From assembly GCA_023898685.1 (NCBI GenBank), contig CP060234.1, forward strand, positions 3,247,688 through 3,311,687: a DNA stretch of 64,000 nt, in the 5' to 3' direction. Source of the DNA: Phycisphaeraceae bacterium. GTDB taxonomy: Bacteria > Planctomycetota > Phycisphaerae > Phycisphaerales > UBA1924. The translations under genes and the position numbers were made by a program. This document shows positions 16,650 to 24,601 of the stretch, in pieces (positions within the stretch are counted from its first letter, which is position 1; the number at the start of each line of letters is the position of its first letter). The notes under the pieces are model-generated. The model had not been told where the DNA came from. It saw only the letters and a list, made by a program, of their open reading frames with translations, and made no database searches.

Positions 16650-18155
16650 TCAGCCGTCATCTGGCGCCGGATACAGCACCCAATCCCCCCCGATCCCGTC
16701 CGGATCATCGGCCGGGATGCTCTGCACCTGGTCCACCGGCCGCCAGCGGTTCGCGTGCGCTGATGGCCTCCCGCCGTCGTCCTCCCGATCGACCCCGACC
16801 GAGTAGATCACCGGGCCCGCGTCCGTGAGCATGTACTTCAGCGGATCCCCCGTGAACGGATCCAGCGGCACATGGTCGATCAGCGTGGGGACCAATTCGT
16901 CCGGCGACGCCGGCCATGTGCCGTGCGCCAGCCGGAAGCGATCGAGCGCGATCAACAGGCGTGCCGCCTCGACCTCTGTCCGTGATTCGTCGGTCCGGTG
17001 CACGGCGCTGCTCAACGCGGGCATGAGCAGTGAAACGAGTCTCTCGCCCATGTCCAGCGGGTTGCCGTTGGCGTGCATGGTCTCGATCCGGACGTCGAAC
17101 GTGTCGGGCCCGCGAGCCCAGGGCGATCGAGCCGCGTAGGCCTCGAGTTCGTCGTAGAACCCGTTCACCATCGCCGTCAACGCGGCGCGGTCCATCGAGA
17201 ACAGCGACATGAACCCCGCCAGCACCCGGCTGTGCGGCATGGCCGGCTTCTGATCGAACACGAGGTTCTTGGTATTGAAATCCTCCAGACCCTTGGCCGT
17301 GATCCGCCCATTCCCTTGGCCATCGTCCGAGTACAGCCTCTGGATGACGTCGAGGAAGAAGTAGCGCTCCCCCGTCAGATCCAGCGTCGTGCCGGGTCCG
17401 GTGAAGGCCGACATGAGGGCGTGATCGATCCGGGCGAGCTGGGCTTCGCCGAGCACGTCAGCGTTGTCGTGGATGATCCGCTCGGTCGCTTGCGCGGCCG
17501 CCACGCCGATCGCCTGGGCGACGAGCGCGTTGATCAGGATCGGCTGTTCGCGGGCCTGCCGCCCCAGCCCGGCCATCGCCTCGATGTCGGCGGTGATCCG
17601 GTCGCCGTCGCCGACTTCCGCCGCGTGAAGCGCATCGACGCGCAGGATCCTCGTCATCGACCGAAACTCGCTCAGCTGCGGGAGCACCACGTCCACCACC
17701 CACGCCGGGTTGGGCCCGGTGTAGGGTTCGTATTCATCGCCGCGTCCCTCGGCCTCGAGGATGTCTTTCGAGACCTCCGGTTCGGCGATCACGCCCGCCG
17801 CCGCCTTCGCCGCCCCCTCACGGATCAACGCGACTACCTCGGCGTATTCATCGAGTGCTCGCACGGCCTCGGTCCAACGTTCGCCGCCGGGCGCGGCCGA
17901 GCTGATCAGATCGTCGAACGCGGCCCGCTCCTTGAGCTTGGGCAGCTTCGAGACCGCCTCGATGTAGATCGGCCAGGCCCGATCCTCCTCCGGAACAGCC
18001 AAGGCCGCTTTGTTGAGCTCGGCCGCGTAGTCCACCTTGACCTGCGGCATCCCGCCGCCGAGCCACCACAACCAGATGCCCGCCATCAGGACGAGCACCA
18101 CAAGCACGGCGGCGGCCTTGAGAAGGGCGCGTCCGATCGATCGTTTTCTGGCCAT
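16650..18155 (-). CDS. Membrane-anchored protein with GspG-like C-terminal motif, unknown function
   Basis: The 501-aa protein has one N-terminal membrane segment (about residues 11-31, LKAAAVLVVLVLMAGIWLWW) and is otherwise predicted to be exported. The middle is helical and unassigned. The C-terminal 70 residues (GTWPASPDELVPTLIDHVPL, then DPFTGDPLKY, then VIYSVGVDREDDGG) resemble the Ca-binding C-terminus of type II secretion pseudopilin GspG, but the prepilin N-terminus is absent. So it is not a pilin; the motif may have been borrowed as a small domain. A GGAG with 5-nt spacing supports the ATG at 18155. Neighbours are a secreted HExxH/PDZ protein and thyA on the same strand. Confidence 0.75.
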   Translation of the reverse strand: MARKRSIGRALLKAAAVLVVLVLMAGIWLWWLGGGMPQVKVDYAAELNKAALAVPEEDRAWPIYIEAVSKLPKLKERAAFDDLISSAAPGGERWTEAVRALDEYAEVVALIREGAAKAAAGVIAEPEVSKDILEAEGRGDEYEPYTGPNPAWVVDVVLPQLSEFRSMTRILRVDALHAAEVGDGDRITADIEAMAGLGRQAREQPILINALVAQAIGVAAAQATERIIHDNADVLGEAQLARIDHALMSAFTGPGTTLDLTGERYFFLDVIQRLYSDDGQGNGRITAKGLEDFNTKNLVFDQKPAMPHSRVLAGFMSLFSMDRAALTAMVNGFYDELEAYAARSPWARGPDTFDVRIETMHANGNPLDMGERLVSLLMPALSSAVHRTDESRTEVEAARLLIALDRFRLAHGTWPASPDELVPTLIDHVPLDPFTGDPLKYMLTDAGPVIYSVGVDREDDGGRPSAHANRWRPVDQVQSIPADDPDGIGGDWVLYPAPDDG

Positions 18156-18189
18156 GACTGCTCCTCACTGGGACTCTGGCGGCATGGGT

Positions 18190-19875
18190 TCAATCCTTGG
18201 CTTGCAGCGTCACCTCGGTCGTCCCGTGCAGCTTCACCCGCCGGTACGCCACCGTCACCTTCTCCCCTGGCTCGTAGTCCGACAGCACCCGGATCAGTTC
18301 CTTCATGTCGCGCACGGGCCGCCCGTCGATCGCGGTGATCACGTCGAGCCGGCGCAGGCCGGTTCGGCGGCGTGACCCCGGCGGCAGCTTGGTCACGACG
18401 GGGCCGTCGCCCTCGCCCTGCTCGATATCCACGCCGATCTGGGCCCGCAGGTCCGACCCCGTTTCAGCGACTTCAGGAAGCGTGTGCCGCACCCAGTCGC
18501 GGTAGCGGTCCTCGATTACGTCGAGCTCCTGCCCCAGCACCGCCTCCATCGCGGCCAGGCCCCGTGGGTCGGCGTCGTAGCCGTGCTCCGGGTCCTGCGT
18601 GTAGACCCTGAACCACTCGGCGAGCACACCCTGGTCCTGGAGGAACAGGAAGACCGTGCGGGCCTCGGCGTAGGTCGCCAGCGGTCGGTCGGTCGAGAAT
18701 TCGATATGGTCCATCCCGGAGAGCTTGGCGAGCGAGGGCAGAGCCCCGGCTTCCGCCAGCCGCTTGACGATGTTCGTCCTCCACGACGGGACGGGAACGA
18801 ACCCGTCATCGACGAGCCGGGCGGGGGGCGCCTCGGGCCGGCCCGCCCGCTCGGCGCCCGGGACCAGCCTCGGATCGACGTTCCCATTGACGCCCCGTGG
18901 GCGCATGATCGAGGAGATCGGCCTGCCACGGCGCTCGATGATCCGCTCGGGGTCCATGTCCTCGACGAGGCTGGCGAGTCCTTCCTGGATCCAGATGGGG
19001 TGGACCTGGCCCAGCCGGTCCATCTCGCGCCAGTCGAGCACGTGGAAGAACTCGTGCCGGAGAGTCGCCCCAAGATCCTGGGCCACCAGCCGCTTCCTGT
19101 CGTGCTCGTAGGCGCCCCCGATGCCGGCGAACGCCCGGCGGGCCATCTGTCCGTAGGTCCAGAAAGCCCATTTGAGGAAGTCCTTCTGGTCGGGCAGCAC
19201 GACGACCACATACGACGCCTTCGCTGTCGCCTGGGCGTCGACCACGGACGGCATGATCCCCGCGGCCCAGTCGGCGACGCGTCGCATCTCGAGCACCGCC
19301 TCGTCGGTCGCGGCCTCGTCGTGGGCGGAGATGAGGTCGTAGCGGAGCGCATCGTCGGTGCGTTCGAGCGTGTCGCCGTGCACCCAGCGTTTCGCCTGCT
19401 CGAGCCTCGACTTCCGCTGCGCCTCGAGCACGCCGCTCCAGTTGTCGAGTAGCAGGTTGAACGCATCGGTGTCGCGCAGCGGGCGGAGGTAGGGATCGGC
19501 GAGCATCGTCCGGCGGTTGCAGAACCCCAGCTCGACCGCTCGGCGCAGCGAGGCGTTGGCCTCGTCGAGCCTTCCCTGCACGGCGCGCGCGCAGGCGAGG
19601 TTGTAGTGCACGACGAAGTTCTGCCCGTCGAAGGTGATTTGGTCGAGCAGGATCCGCTCGGCCCCGGCGTAGTCGCCCTTGCCGAACGCCTCGAACGCCC
19701 GGGCGGTGTACTGCGAGGATTTCGCCTCCTGCGCCGCCTTCTCCACCATCGCGCTCGCGGCTTCGTCAATGACAGTCTCGTCGTCTGGGCCGGCGAGGGC
19801 GGGAGGAACGAGAGGCAGGGTGGTCAGGAGAATAAGCGTGAGGCCTGCAATGGCGTTCCGAATCCGGTGTGCCAC
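18190..19875 (-). CDS. Secreted TPR-like / HExxH metallopeptidase-like / PDZ protein
   Basis: An exported protein, 561 aa from the GTG at 19875. A hydrophobic signal segment (residues 7-28, ending PALAG) is followed by a TPR-like region (about 55-120), a gluzincin-like domain with HEFFH at 274-278 and a downstream Glu in IWIQEGLA (298), and a C-terminal PDZ-type domain (about 465-555: LRRLDVITAIDGRPVRDMKE). The HExxH plus distant Glu pattern is that of zinc peptidases, but activity is not proven. No good start with an RBS exists: the GTG at 19875 and an ATG at 19947 both fall inside dyad repeat copy 2. I prefer the GTG because it gives a normal signal peptide. Confidence 0.75.
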   Translation of the reverse strand: MAHRIRNAIAGLTLILLTTLPLVPPALAGPDDETVIDEAASAMVEKAAQEAKSSQYTARAFEAFGKGDYAGAERILLDQITFDGQNFVVHYNLACARAVQGRLDEANASLRRAVELGFCNRRTMLADPYLRPLRDTDAFNLLLDNWSGVLEAQRKSRLEQAKRWVHGDTLERTDDALRYDLISAHDEAATDEAVLEMRRVADWAAGIMPSVVDAQATAKASYVVVVLPDQKDFLKWAFWTYGQMARRAFAGIGGAYEHDRKRLVAQDLGATLRHEFFHVLDWREMDRLGQVHPIWIQEGLASLVEDMDPERIIERRGRPISSIMRPRGVNGNVDPRLVPGAERAGRPEAPPARLVDDGFVPVPSWRTNIVKRLAEAGALPSLAKLSGMDHIEFSTDRPLATYAEARTVFLFLQDQGVLAEWFRVYTQDPEHGYDADPRGLAAMEAVLGQELDVIEDRYRDWVRHTLPEVAETGSDLRAQIGVDIEQGEGDGPVVTKLPPGSRRRTGLRRLDVITAIDGRPVRDMKELIRVLSDYEPGEKVTVAYRRVKLHGTTEVTLQAKD

Positions 19876-19947
19876 GGCCGTGTCGGCCGTGCGTTCAGCC
19901 GACGGGGCCCGTAGCACGCTCGCACGGCCGACACGGCCGTGGCACAT
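19866..19947. repeat. 83-bp dyad repeat, copy 2, overlapping a gene start
   Basis: Left arm 19866-19893 and right arm from 19921 to about 19946 are perfect reverse complements over 26 nt, around a 27-nt centre. The arms match copy 1 (15673-15755) and the centres share GGCCCGT at the same offset. The element lies between purN and the HExxH/PDZ gene and contains both usable start codons of that gene. Confidence 0.9.
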
Positions 19948-20026
19948 GGGGAACCGGCTGGCTTGCAGACTCGTTTCTTCCAACACGTCGCTCCGGCCCG
20001 GCGTGGGTGTGCGGATAGCCCGGGCC

Positions 20027-20626
20027 TCACACGTTTGTACGGGCGCCGTCAATGAGAAGTTGCAGCGCCTCGGGATATGCCTCGAGCTCGAGCTCGAACA
20101 CGCGGGCGGCCAGCTTCTCGGGCGTGTCGCCCGCCAGCACGGGGCACCGCTTCCTGAGGATGACGGGCCCGGAGTCGTACTCGTCGTCGCAGAAGTGCAC
20201 CGTGCACCCGCTCTCGGTCTCGCCCGCGGCCAGCACGGCCTTGTGGACCTTCGAGCCGTAGAGCCCGGGGCCGCCGAATCGGCCCCTGGTGCCATCGCCC
20301 GGAAGCAGGGCGGGGTGGATGTTGAGCACCCGGCGGCGCAGCATCGCTGGAATCGGGATGAGGCGCAGGTAGCCGGCGAGGATGAGCCAGTCGATGTTCA
20401 GTCGCTCGACGCGGTTGGCCAGCACGTCGCCCGGGATATCGCCCTCGATGATCTCGACGGGCAGGCCCGTGGCGAGCGCGCGGTCGACGCCCACGCACTT
20501 TTTCGACGCGATCACGTCCACGATCTCCGCGTCGAGTTCCCCCCGCTCGCACCGCTCGTACAGGTTCATCAGCGTCCGGCCCGAGCCCGAAATGAGCACC
20601 CCCAGCCTGGCCCGCCGATCGTTCAT
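20027..20626 (-). CDS. purN: Phosphoribosylglycinamide formyltransferase PurN
   Basis: PurN transfers a formyl group from 10-formyl-THF to GAR, the third step of purine synthesis. The 199-aa product has the N-terminal LGVLISGSGRTLMNLYE phosphate loop and LILAGYLRLIP. The active site is LNIHPALLP with Asn102 and His104, plus Asp151 in DDEYDSGPVI. Length is normal. The ATG shares 4 nt with the stop of the upstream STAS gene, so it is probably co-translated with it. Pairing with a STAS protein is unusual for purine genes. Confidence 0.94.
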   Translation of the reverse strand: MNDRRARLGVLISGSGRTLMNLYERCERGELDAEIVDVIASKKCVGVDRALATGLPVEIIEGDIPGDVLANRVERLNIDWLILAGYLRLIPIPAMLRRRVLNIHPALLPGDGTRGRFGGPGLYGSKVHKAVLAAGETESGCTVHFCDDEYDSGPVILRKRCPVLAGDTPEKLAARVFELELEAYPEALQLLIDGARTNV

Positions 20627-21048
20627 GCCGCGACTACCCGCATCGCCGCGTCGCGGTCCGGGGCGAGCGTGAACAGGCGGTCCATGCGCGTGAGGCGGAA
20701 GAGCTCGGAAAGATCGTCGCTGAGCGAGCAGACGGCGAATCTGCCTTGGCGTTCGCCGAGCCGCTTGTGCAGACGCACGAGTGTGCCGATCCCGGCCGAG
20801 GTGAGCACCCCGACCTGTGAGAGGTCAACGATCAGGCCCTTGCAGGAATTATCGAGGTGTTGGTTGGTTTCCTCGAACACAATCCCCGCCTCGCGGTCGG
20901 TTACGGATTCGCACAGCACAGTGACAAGCAGCACGCCCCCGCCCCGGTCGGCCGCGAGGTGGTGGCTCTCGAAGACGCGCTGCATCTCGGCACCCGCGGC
21001 GTCATCACCGTCCTTCTTGAACATCCCGCCCAGCTTTGAGAACACCAC
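20623..21048 (-). CDS. STAS-domain protein (anti-anti-sigma factor type)
   Basis: A 141-aa protein with a single STAS domain (about residues 30-140). The core GLIVDLSQVGVLTSAGIGTL carries the conserved phosphorylatable-type Ser84 in LTSAGIG. Such proteins bind anti-sigma kinases and are switched by phosphorylation, but no kinase or phosphatase partner lies nearby. I chose the GTG at 21048 because GGGGAG lies 6 nt upstream; the longer frame to 21144 has an Arg-rich, unlikely N-terminus that overlaps the thioesterase gene. An ATG at 21024 is the alternative. It is coupled to purN by a 4-nt overlap. Confidence 0.85.
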   Translation of the reverse strand: MVFSKLGGMFKKDGDDAAGAEMQRVFESHHLAADRGGGVLLVTVLCESVTDREAGIVFEETNQHLDNSCKGLIVDLSQVGVLTSAGIGTLVRLHKRLGERQGRFAVCSLSDDLSELFRLTRMDRLFTLAPDRDAAMRVVAA

Positions 21049-21076
21049 AGACAACTCCCCGGGCCCAGCCCGACGG

Positions 21077-21496
21077 TCAACCCAACCCCCGGCTCCGCGG
21101 CGGCGGGGCCTGCTTGAACGGCGTCGGCCGGCCCTTCTCGTCAAGCGAGACCATTGTCACCGTCGCCTGCGTCACCCGGGCCCGCTCACCCGAAGCGTGC
21201 CGGCGGGCCTCGACTTCGACGCCGACGGTAACGCTCTTGGTCCCGATCCGCGTGGTCCGCGTGTAGAGTTCGACGATATCCCCGAGCTGGACCGGGGCGA
21301 GGAAATCGACCCGCTCCATCGACGCCGTCACCCACGTGCAGTGGGCGTGGTTGAGGGCCTCCAGCATCGCCGCCTGGTCGACGTAGCTCAGGATCACGCC
21401 GCCGAAGATCGTGCCGTAGGGGTTGGTGTCCCGTGGCATCGTCACGACCCGCAGCACGAGCGAGCGGGGGGCGTTTTCAGGCGTCTGGTCGGCCAT
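21077..21496 (-). CDS. Acyl-CoA thioesterase, hotdog fold
   Basis: A 139-aa single hotdog-fold thioesterase of the YciA/acyl-CoA hydrolase kind, which splits acyl-CoA into acid and CoA. The opening LRVVTMPRDTNPYGTIFGG and VILSYVDQAAMLEA, with the catalytic-type Asp40, match the family. RVDFLAPVQLGDIVELYTR forms the central strands. The C-terminal tail is Pro/Arg-rich and looks disordered. It is the first gene of the - strand run and lies 28 nt before the STAS gene. The acyl specificity cannot be told. Confidence 0.9.
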   Translation of the reverse strand: MADQTPENAPRSLVLRVVTMPRDTNPYGTIFGGVILSYVDQAAMLEALNHAHCTWVTASMERVDFLAPVQLGDIVELYTRTTRIGTKSVTVGVEVEARRHASGERARVTQATVTMVSLDEKGRPTPFKQAPPPRSRGLG

Positions 21497-21558
21497 GCGG
21501 AGAGGGTACCCGATCCACGGGCTTTTGACCCGTCAACGACGTATCGTTCGGGACATCC

Positions 21559-22197
21559 ATGACAACCGAACAGACAACAAGCCGAGCCGAATCCCCCGTT
21601 CGCACCCCCTGTGTCGACCAGTTCGCGTCGCTCGGACCGGCGAGGCTGGTCGATCGCTATCGCGCCGGTGTTCATGTGCTGGACATGCGCGTCGTTGAGC
21701 TGCATGACGAGCAGCTCGACCGGCCGTTCGACCCGGCCCGGGGGCTGGGCCTCTGGTCGTGTCGGGCTCTGCTCACGCACGTGATGGACGCCGAGATGCT
21801 CTACGCGATGCGGCTCCGCCGGACGATCGTGGAGGATGCCCCGGTGTTCGAGAACTGGGACGAGCAGGCCTTCATCGCGTCCCGCCTGTCCGCTCCCGGG
21901 CCCGACTCACTGCTCATGCCGGCGGGCGCCCTGCTCGCCTCGATCTACACCACCCGCCAGGCCAACGCGACCTGGCTCGTCCAACTGGGCCCCGACGACT
22001 GGACCCGGCGTGCGATGACGCCCGTGATGGGCGAGGCCGACGCCCACCGCCTGCTGGTCTACGCCGCTTGGCATCTCGAGCACCACGGGGCCTACCTCAA
22101 CGCCAAGATCGTGGACATGCTGGGCCCGGCTCCTGAAGCCCCCGCCCACGGCGGCTGCGGTTCGGGCTGCTGCTGCTCTCATGACCACCAGGAGTGA
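21559..22197 (+). CDS. DinB-like protein with Cys/His-rich tail
   Basis: A 212-aa four-helix protein of the DinB/YfiT kind. The metal triad fits: His74 in LLTHVMDAEM, then His172 and His176 in AWHLEHHGAYL (H...HxxxH spacing). Members are metal-dependent transferases, often for low-molecular-weight thiols, though many are uncharacterised. The last 20 residues (GGCGSGCCCSHDHQE) form a compact Cys/His cluster that could bind another metal; this tail is outside the DinB fold. It is divergent from the thioesterase (62 nt) and 36 nt upstream of nadB on the same strand. Confidence 0.8.
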   Translation: MTTEQTTSRAESPVRTPCVDQFASLGPARLVDRYRAGVHVLDMRVVELHDEQLDRPFDPARGLGLWSCRALLTHVMDAEMLYAMRLRRTIVEDAPVFENWDEQAFIASRLSAPGPDSLLMPAGALLASIYTTRQANATWLVQLGPDDWTRRAMTPVMGEADAHRLLVYAAWHLEHHGAYLNAKIVDMLGPAPEAPAHGGCGSGCCCSHDHQE

Positions 22198-22233
22198 TCG
22201 TGATCCCGTTCGTGTGAACCCGGGAGGCGGGCC

Positions 22234-23928
22234 ATGCACCCGTTGTTCGACAAACGACGCTACCTGATCCCGTTCCGATCGTCGCTGCTGCCGCAGATCT
22301 TCACCGACACGCTGGTGATCGGGGGCGGTGTCGCGGGGCTGCGGGCGGCCATCGAGGCGGCTGCGTCGATCAAGGGCGCCCCGGGCGACGTCATTCTGCT
22401 GAGCAAGAGTGCCTTTGATGCCACCAACACCGCCTGGGCCCAGGGAGGCATCGCCGCCGTGCTCCGCGACGACGATTCGTTCGAGTCGCACGCGGCCGAC
22501 ACGATCGAGGCGGGGGCGGGCCTGTGCGACGAGCGGGCGGTGGACTTGATGGTCGAGGAGGGGGCCCAGCGGATCCGCGAGCTGATCGACTGGAACATCC
22601 GCTTCGACCGCGACAAGAAATCGGGCGAACTTCACACCGGGCGCGAGGGGGGGCACCACGCGAGCCGGGTCTACCACGCCGACGGGGACGCGACCGGGCG
22701 TGAGCTTCAACGGCTCCTGCTTGAGCGGGCGAGGGCAACCGAGGGCGTCCGCATCTTCGAGAACTGCTTCTCGCTCGACCTGATCACGCCGACCGCCGAG
22801 CCCGGCAGCCCCGTTCGTGGCGCCATCACCCACCACAGCCGCTACGGCCTCCAGATGATCTGGGCCAAGACGGTGATCCTCGCCAGCGGCGGGGCGGGCC
22901 AGCTCTTCCGTGAGACGACCAACCCCCGCGGCGCGACCGCCGACGGGGTCGCGATGGCCTACCGCGCCGGCGCCACGATCGCCGACATGGCGTTCGTCCA
23001 GTTCCATCCGACCACGCTCTATCTCCCGGGGGCCCACCGGGCCCTGATCAGCGAGGCGGTGCGGGGCGAGGGGGCCCACCTGCTCGACGCGTCGGGCCTG
23101 CGATTCATGACCGAGGTGCACGAGCTGGCCGAGCTCGCGCCGCGTGACATCGTCAGCAGGGCGATCATCCGGCGGATCGCCCAGCAAGGGGGCTCTCACG
23201 TCTGGCTCGACTGCCGGGGGATCGCCAACTTCCAGGACCGGTTCCCGGGCATCCACGCCCTGCTGCGGCGGTTCGAGCTCGACCCCGCGAAGGACCTGAT
23301 CCCGGTTCACCCCGCCGCGCACTACGCGGTGGGGGGGGTCCGCGCCGACGAGGTGGGGCGGACCGACGTGCCGGGCCTGCTCGCGGCGGGGGAGGTGACC
23401 TGCACGGGCTTCCACGGCGCCAACCGGCTCGCGAGCAATTCGCTGCTCGAGGGGCTCGTGGCCGGGGCCCGGAGCGGGCGGCACGCTCGCGAGCGGGCGG
23501 TCGACAACGGGGCGGCGACCAACGGCGGGCACCCCGCCCAGGTCGTCAGCGACATCCGCCCGAGTGACCAGGGGGAGATCGACCTGGTCGACATCCGCTC
23601 CAGCCTCCGCTCGGCGATGTGGCGAAACGTCGGCATCGACCGGGTCGGCCCCAAGCTCCGCGACACGCAGGAGATGTTCGACTTCTGGGGGCGCTACACG
23701 CTCGACAAGATTTTCGACGAGCCCGAGGCATGGGAGACGCAGAACCTGCTGACGGTGGGGGCGCTGGTCGCCCGCGCCGCGGAGTGGCGTGAGGAGAGCC
23801 GGGGCTGTCACGCCCGGAGCGACTTCAATGAGCCCAGGGCGGAGTTTGCGGTGCACGATCTCTGGCGCCGGGGCCGTCCCACGCCCGAGACGGTGGGGCG
23901 GGATGAACTCTTCGCGGCGGGGGCGTGA
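22234..23928 (+). CDS. nadB: L-aspartate oxidase NadB
   Basis: NadB oxidises L-aspartate to iminoaspartate with FAD, the first step of NAD synthesis. In 564 aa it shows the Rossmann motif DTLVIGGGVAGLRAAIEAA (about residues 25-43), TAWAQGGIAAVL, GREGGHHASRVYHADGD, the substrate-site FHPTTLY and RGEGAHL motifs, and HPAAHYAVGGVRAD. The C-terminal helical domain (MWRNVGIDRVGPKLRDTQEM) is typical. An RBS (GGAGGCGGG) precedes the ATG. No nadA or nadC lies beside it. The family resemblance to succinate dehydrogenase flavoprotein is resolved by length and the NadB-type C-terminus. Confidence 0.94.
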   Translation: MHPLFDKRRYLIPFRSSLLPQIFTDTLVIGGGVAGLRAAIEAAASIKGAPGDVILLSKSAFDATNTAWAQGGIAAVLRDDDSFESHAADTIEAGAGLCDERAVDLMVEEGAQRIRELIDWNIRFDRDKKSGELHTGREGGHHASRVYHADGDATGRELQRLLLERARATEGVRIFENCFSLDLITPTAEPGSPVRGAITHHSRYGLQMIWAKTVILASGGAGQLFRETTNPRGATADGVAMAYRAGATIADMAFVQFHPTTLYLPGAHRALISEAVRGEGAHLLDASGLRFMTEVHELAELAPRDIVSRAIIRRIAQQGGSHVWLDCRGIANFQDRFPGIHALLRRFELDPAKDLIPVHPAAHYAVGGVRADEVGRTDVPGLLAAGEVTCTGFHGANRLASNSLLEGLVAGARSGRHARERAVDNGAATNGGHPAQVVSDIRPSDQGEIDLVDIRSSLRSAMWRNVGIDRVGPKLRDTQEMFDFWGRYTLDKIFDEPEAWETQNLLTVGALVARAAEWREESRGCHARSDFNEPRAEFAVHDLWRRGRPTPETVGRDELFAAGA

Positions 23929-23938
23929 GGCTGGGCTG

Positions 23939-24589
23939 ATGCGGACACCGTGCGACGAGGACAAGGTGAGTGCGGCGGACGCGCTCGCTCCAGCAACCCT
24001 CGTTCGCGTTTCGGGTTCACATGGAGGCCATGCCTGCGCCTGCGTGCTCATGTGCCTGCTGGCCCTGGCCGGCTGCGTGGAGACCCGCGTCATCCCGGCC
24101 AACAAGCCGTTCATGTCGGGCCTGCCCGGAACGCAGGGGGGGGCGTTCCGTCTGCCCGCACAGAGCGCGGCCGACAACAACCCGCTCGCCGCCAAACCCG
24201 GCGAACTTCGAACGACGAACCCCGATGGAACCGTCACCCTCCGCTCGCCGACCGTGCGTGACCTGATGCGGCACATCCTCGAGACGATCATGGCCGACGA
24301 TCAGGGCGCGTTCACCCGGGATCTGCTCAGCGACGAGACCCGCCGCGAGTTCGCCGAGCGGGGCTATGACCCGGGCGAGGCGTTCAAGGAGCTCAAGCGG
24401 CGGCGCGAGGACATCCGCCGGCTATTCCAGGCGATGCCCGCCGGCGAGTTCACGCCCGGCGTGATGATGAAGCCGATCGGGCGGAACATGTTCCGCCTGC
24501 ACGCCGGGGGCGACCCGACGATGCAGTGGACGTTCATGGATGTCGTATTCGACCGGGGCGACTACAAGCTGCGATGGTTCGGGCGCTAG
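23939..24589 (+). CDS. Putative lipoprotein, unknown function
   Basis: The product carries a lipoprotein signal: a hydrophobic stretch CACVLMCLLALAGC with lipobox LAGC. From the ATG at 23939 (216 aa) the signal is preceded by about 35 residues, which is long, so the true start may lie further downstream. The mature part has a helical region (LRSPTVRDLMRHILETIMAD, then YDPGEAFKELKRRREDIRRL) and ends in a strand-rich MQWTFMDVVFDRGDYKLRWF. I do not recognise the family. It lies 10 nt after nadB and may share its transcript. Confidence 0.65.
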   Translation: MRTPCDEDKVSAADALAPATLVRVSGSHGGHACACVLMCLLALAGCVETRVIPANKPFMSGLPGTQGGAFRLPAQSAADNNPLAAKPGELRTTNPDGTVTLRSPTVRDLMRHILETIMADDQGAFTRDLLSDETRREFAERGYDPGEAFKELKRRREDIRRLFQAMPAGEFTPGVMMKPIGRNMFRLHAGGDPTMQWTFMDVVFDRGDYKLRWFGR

Positions 24590-24601
24590 GAGCGATCAAG
24601 T

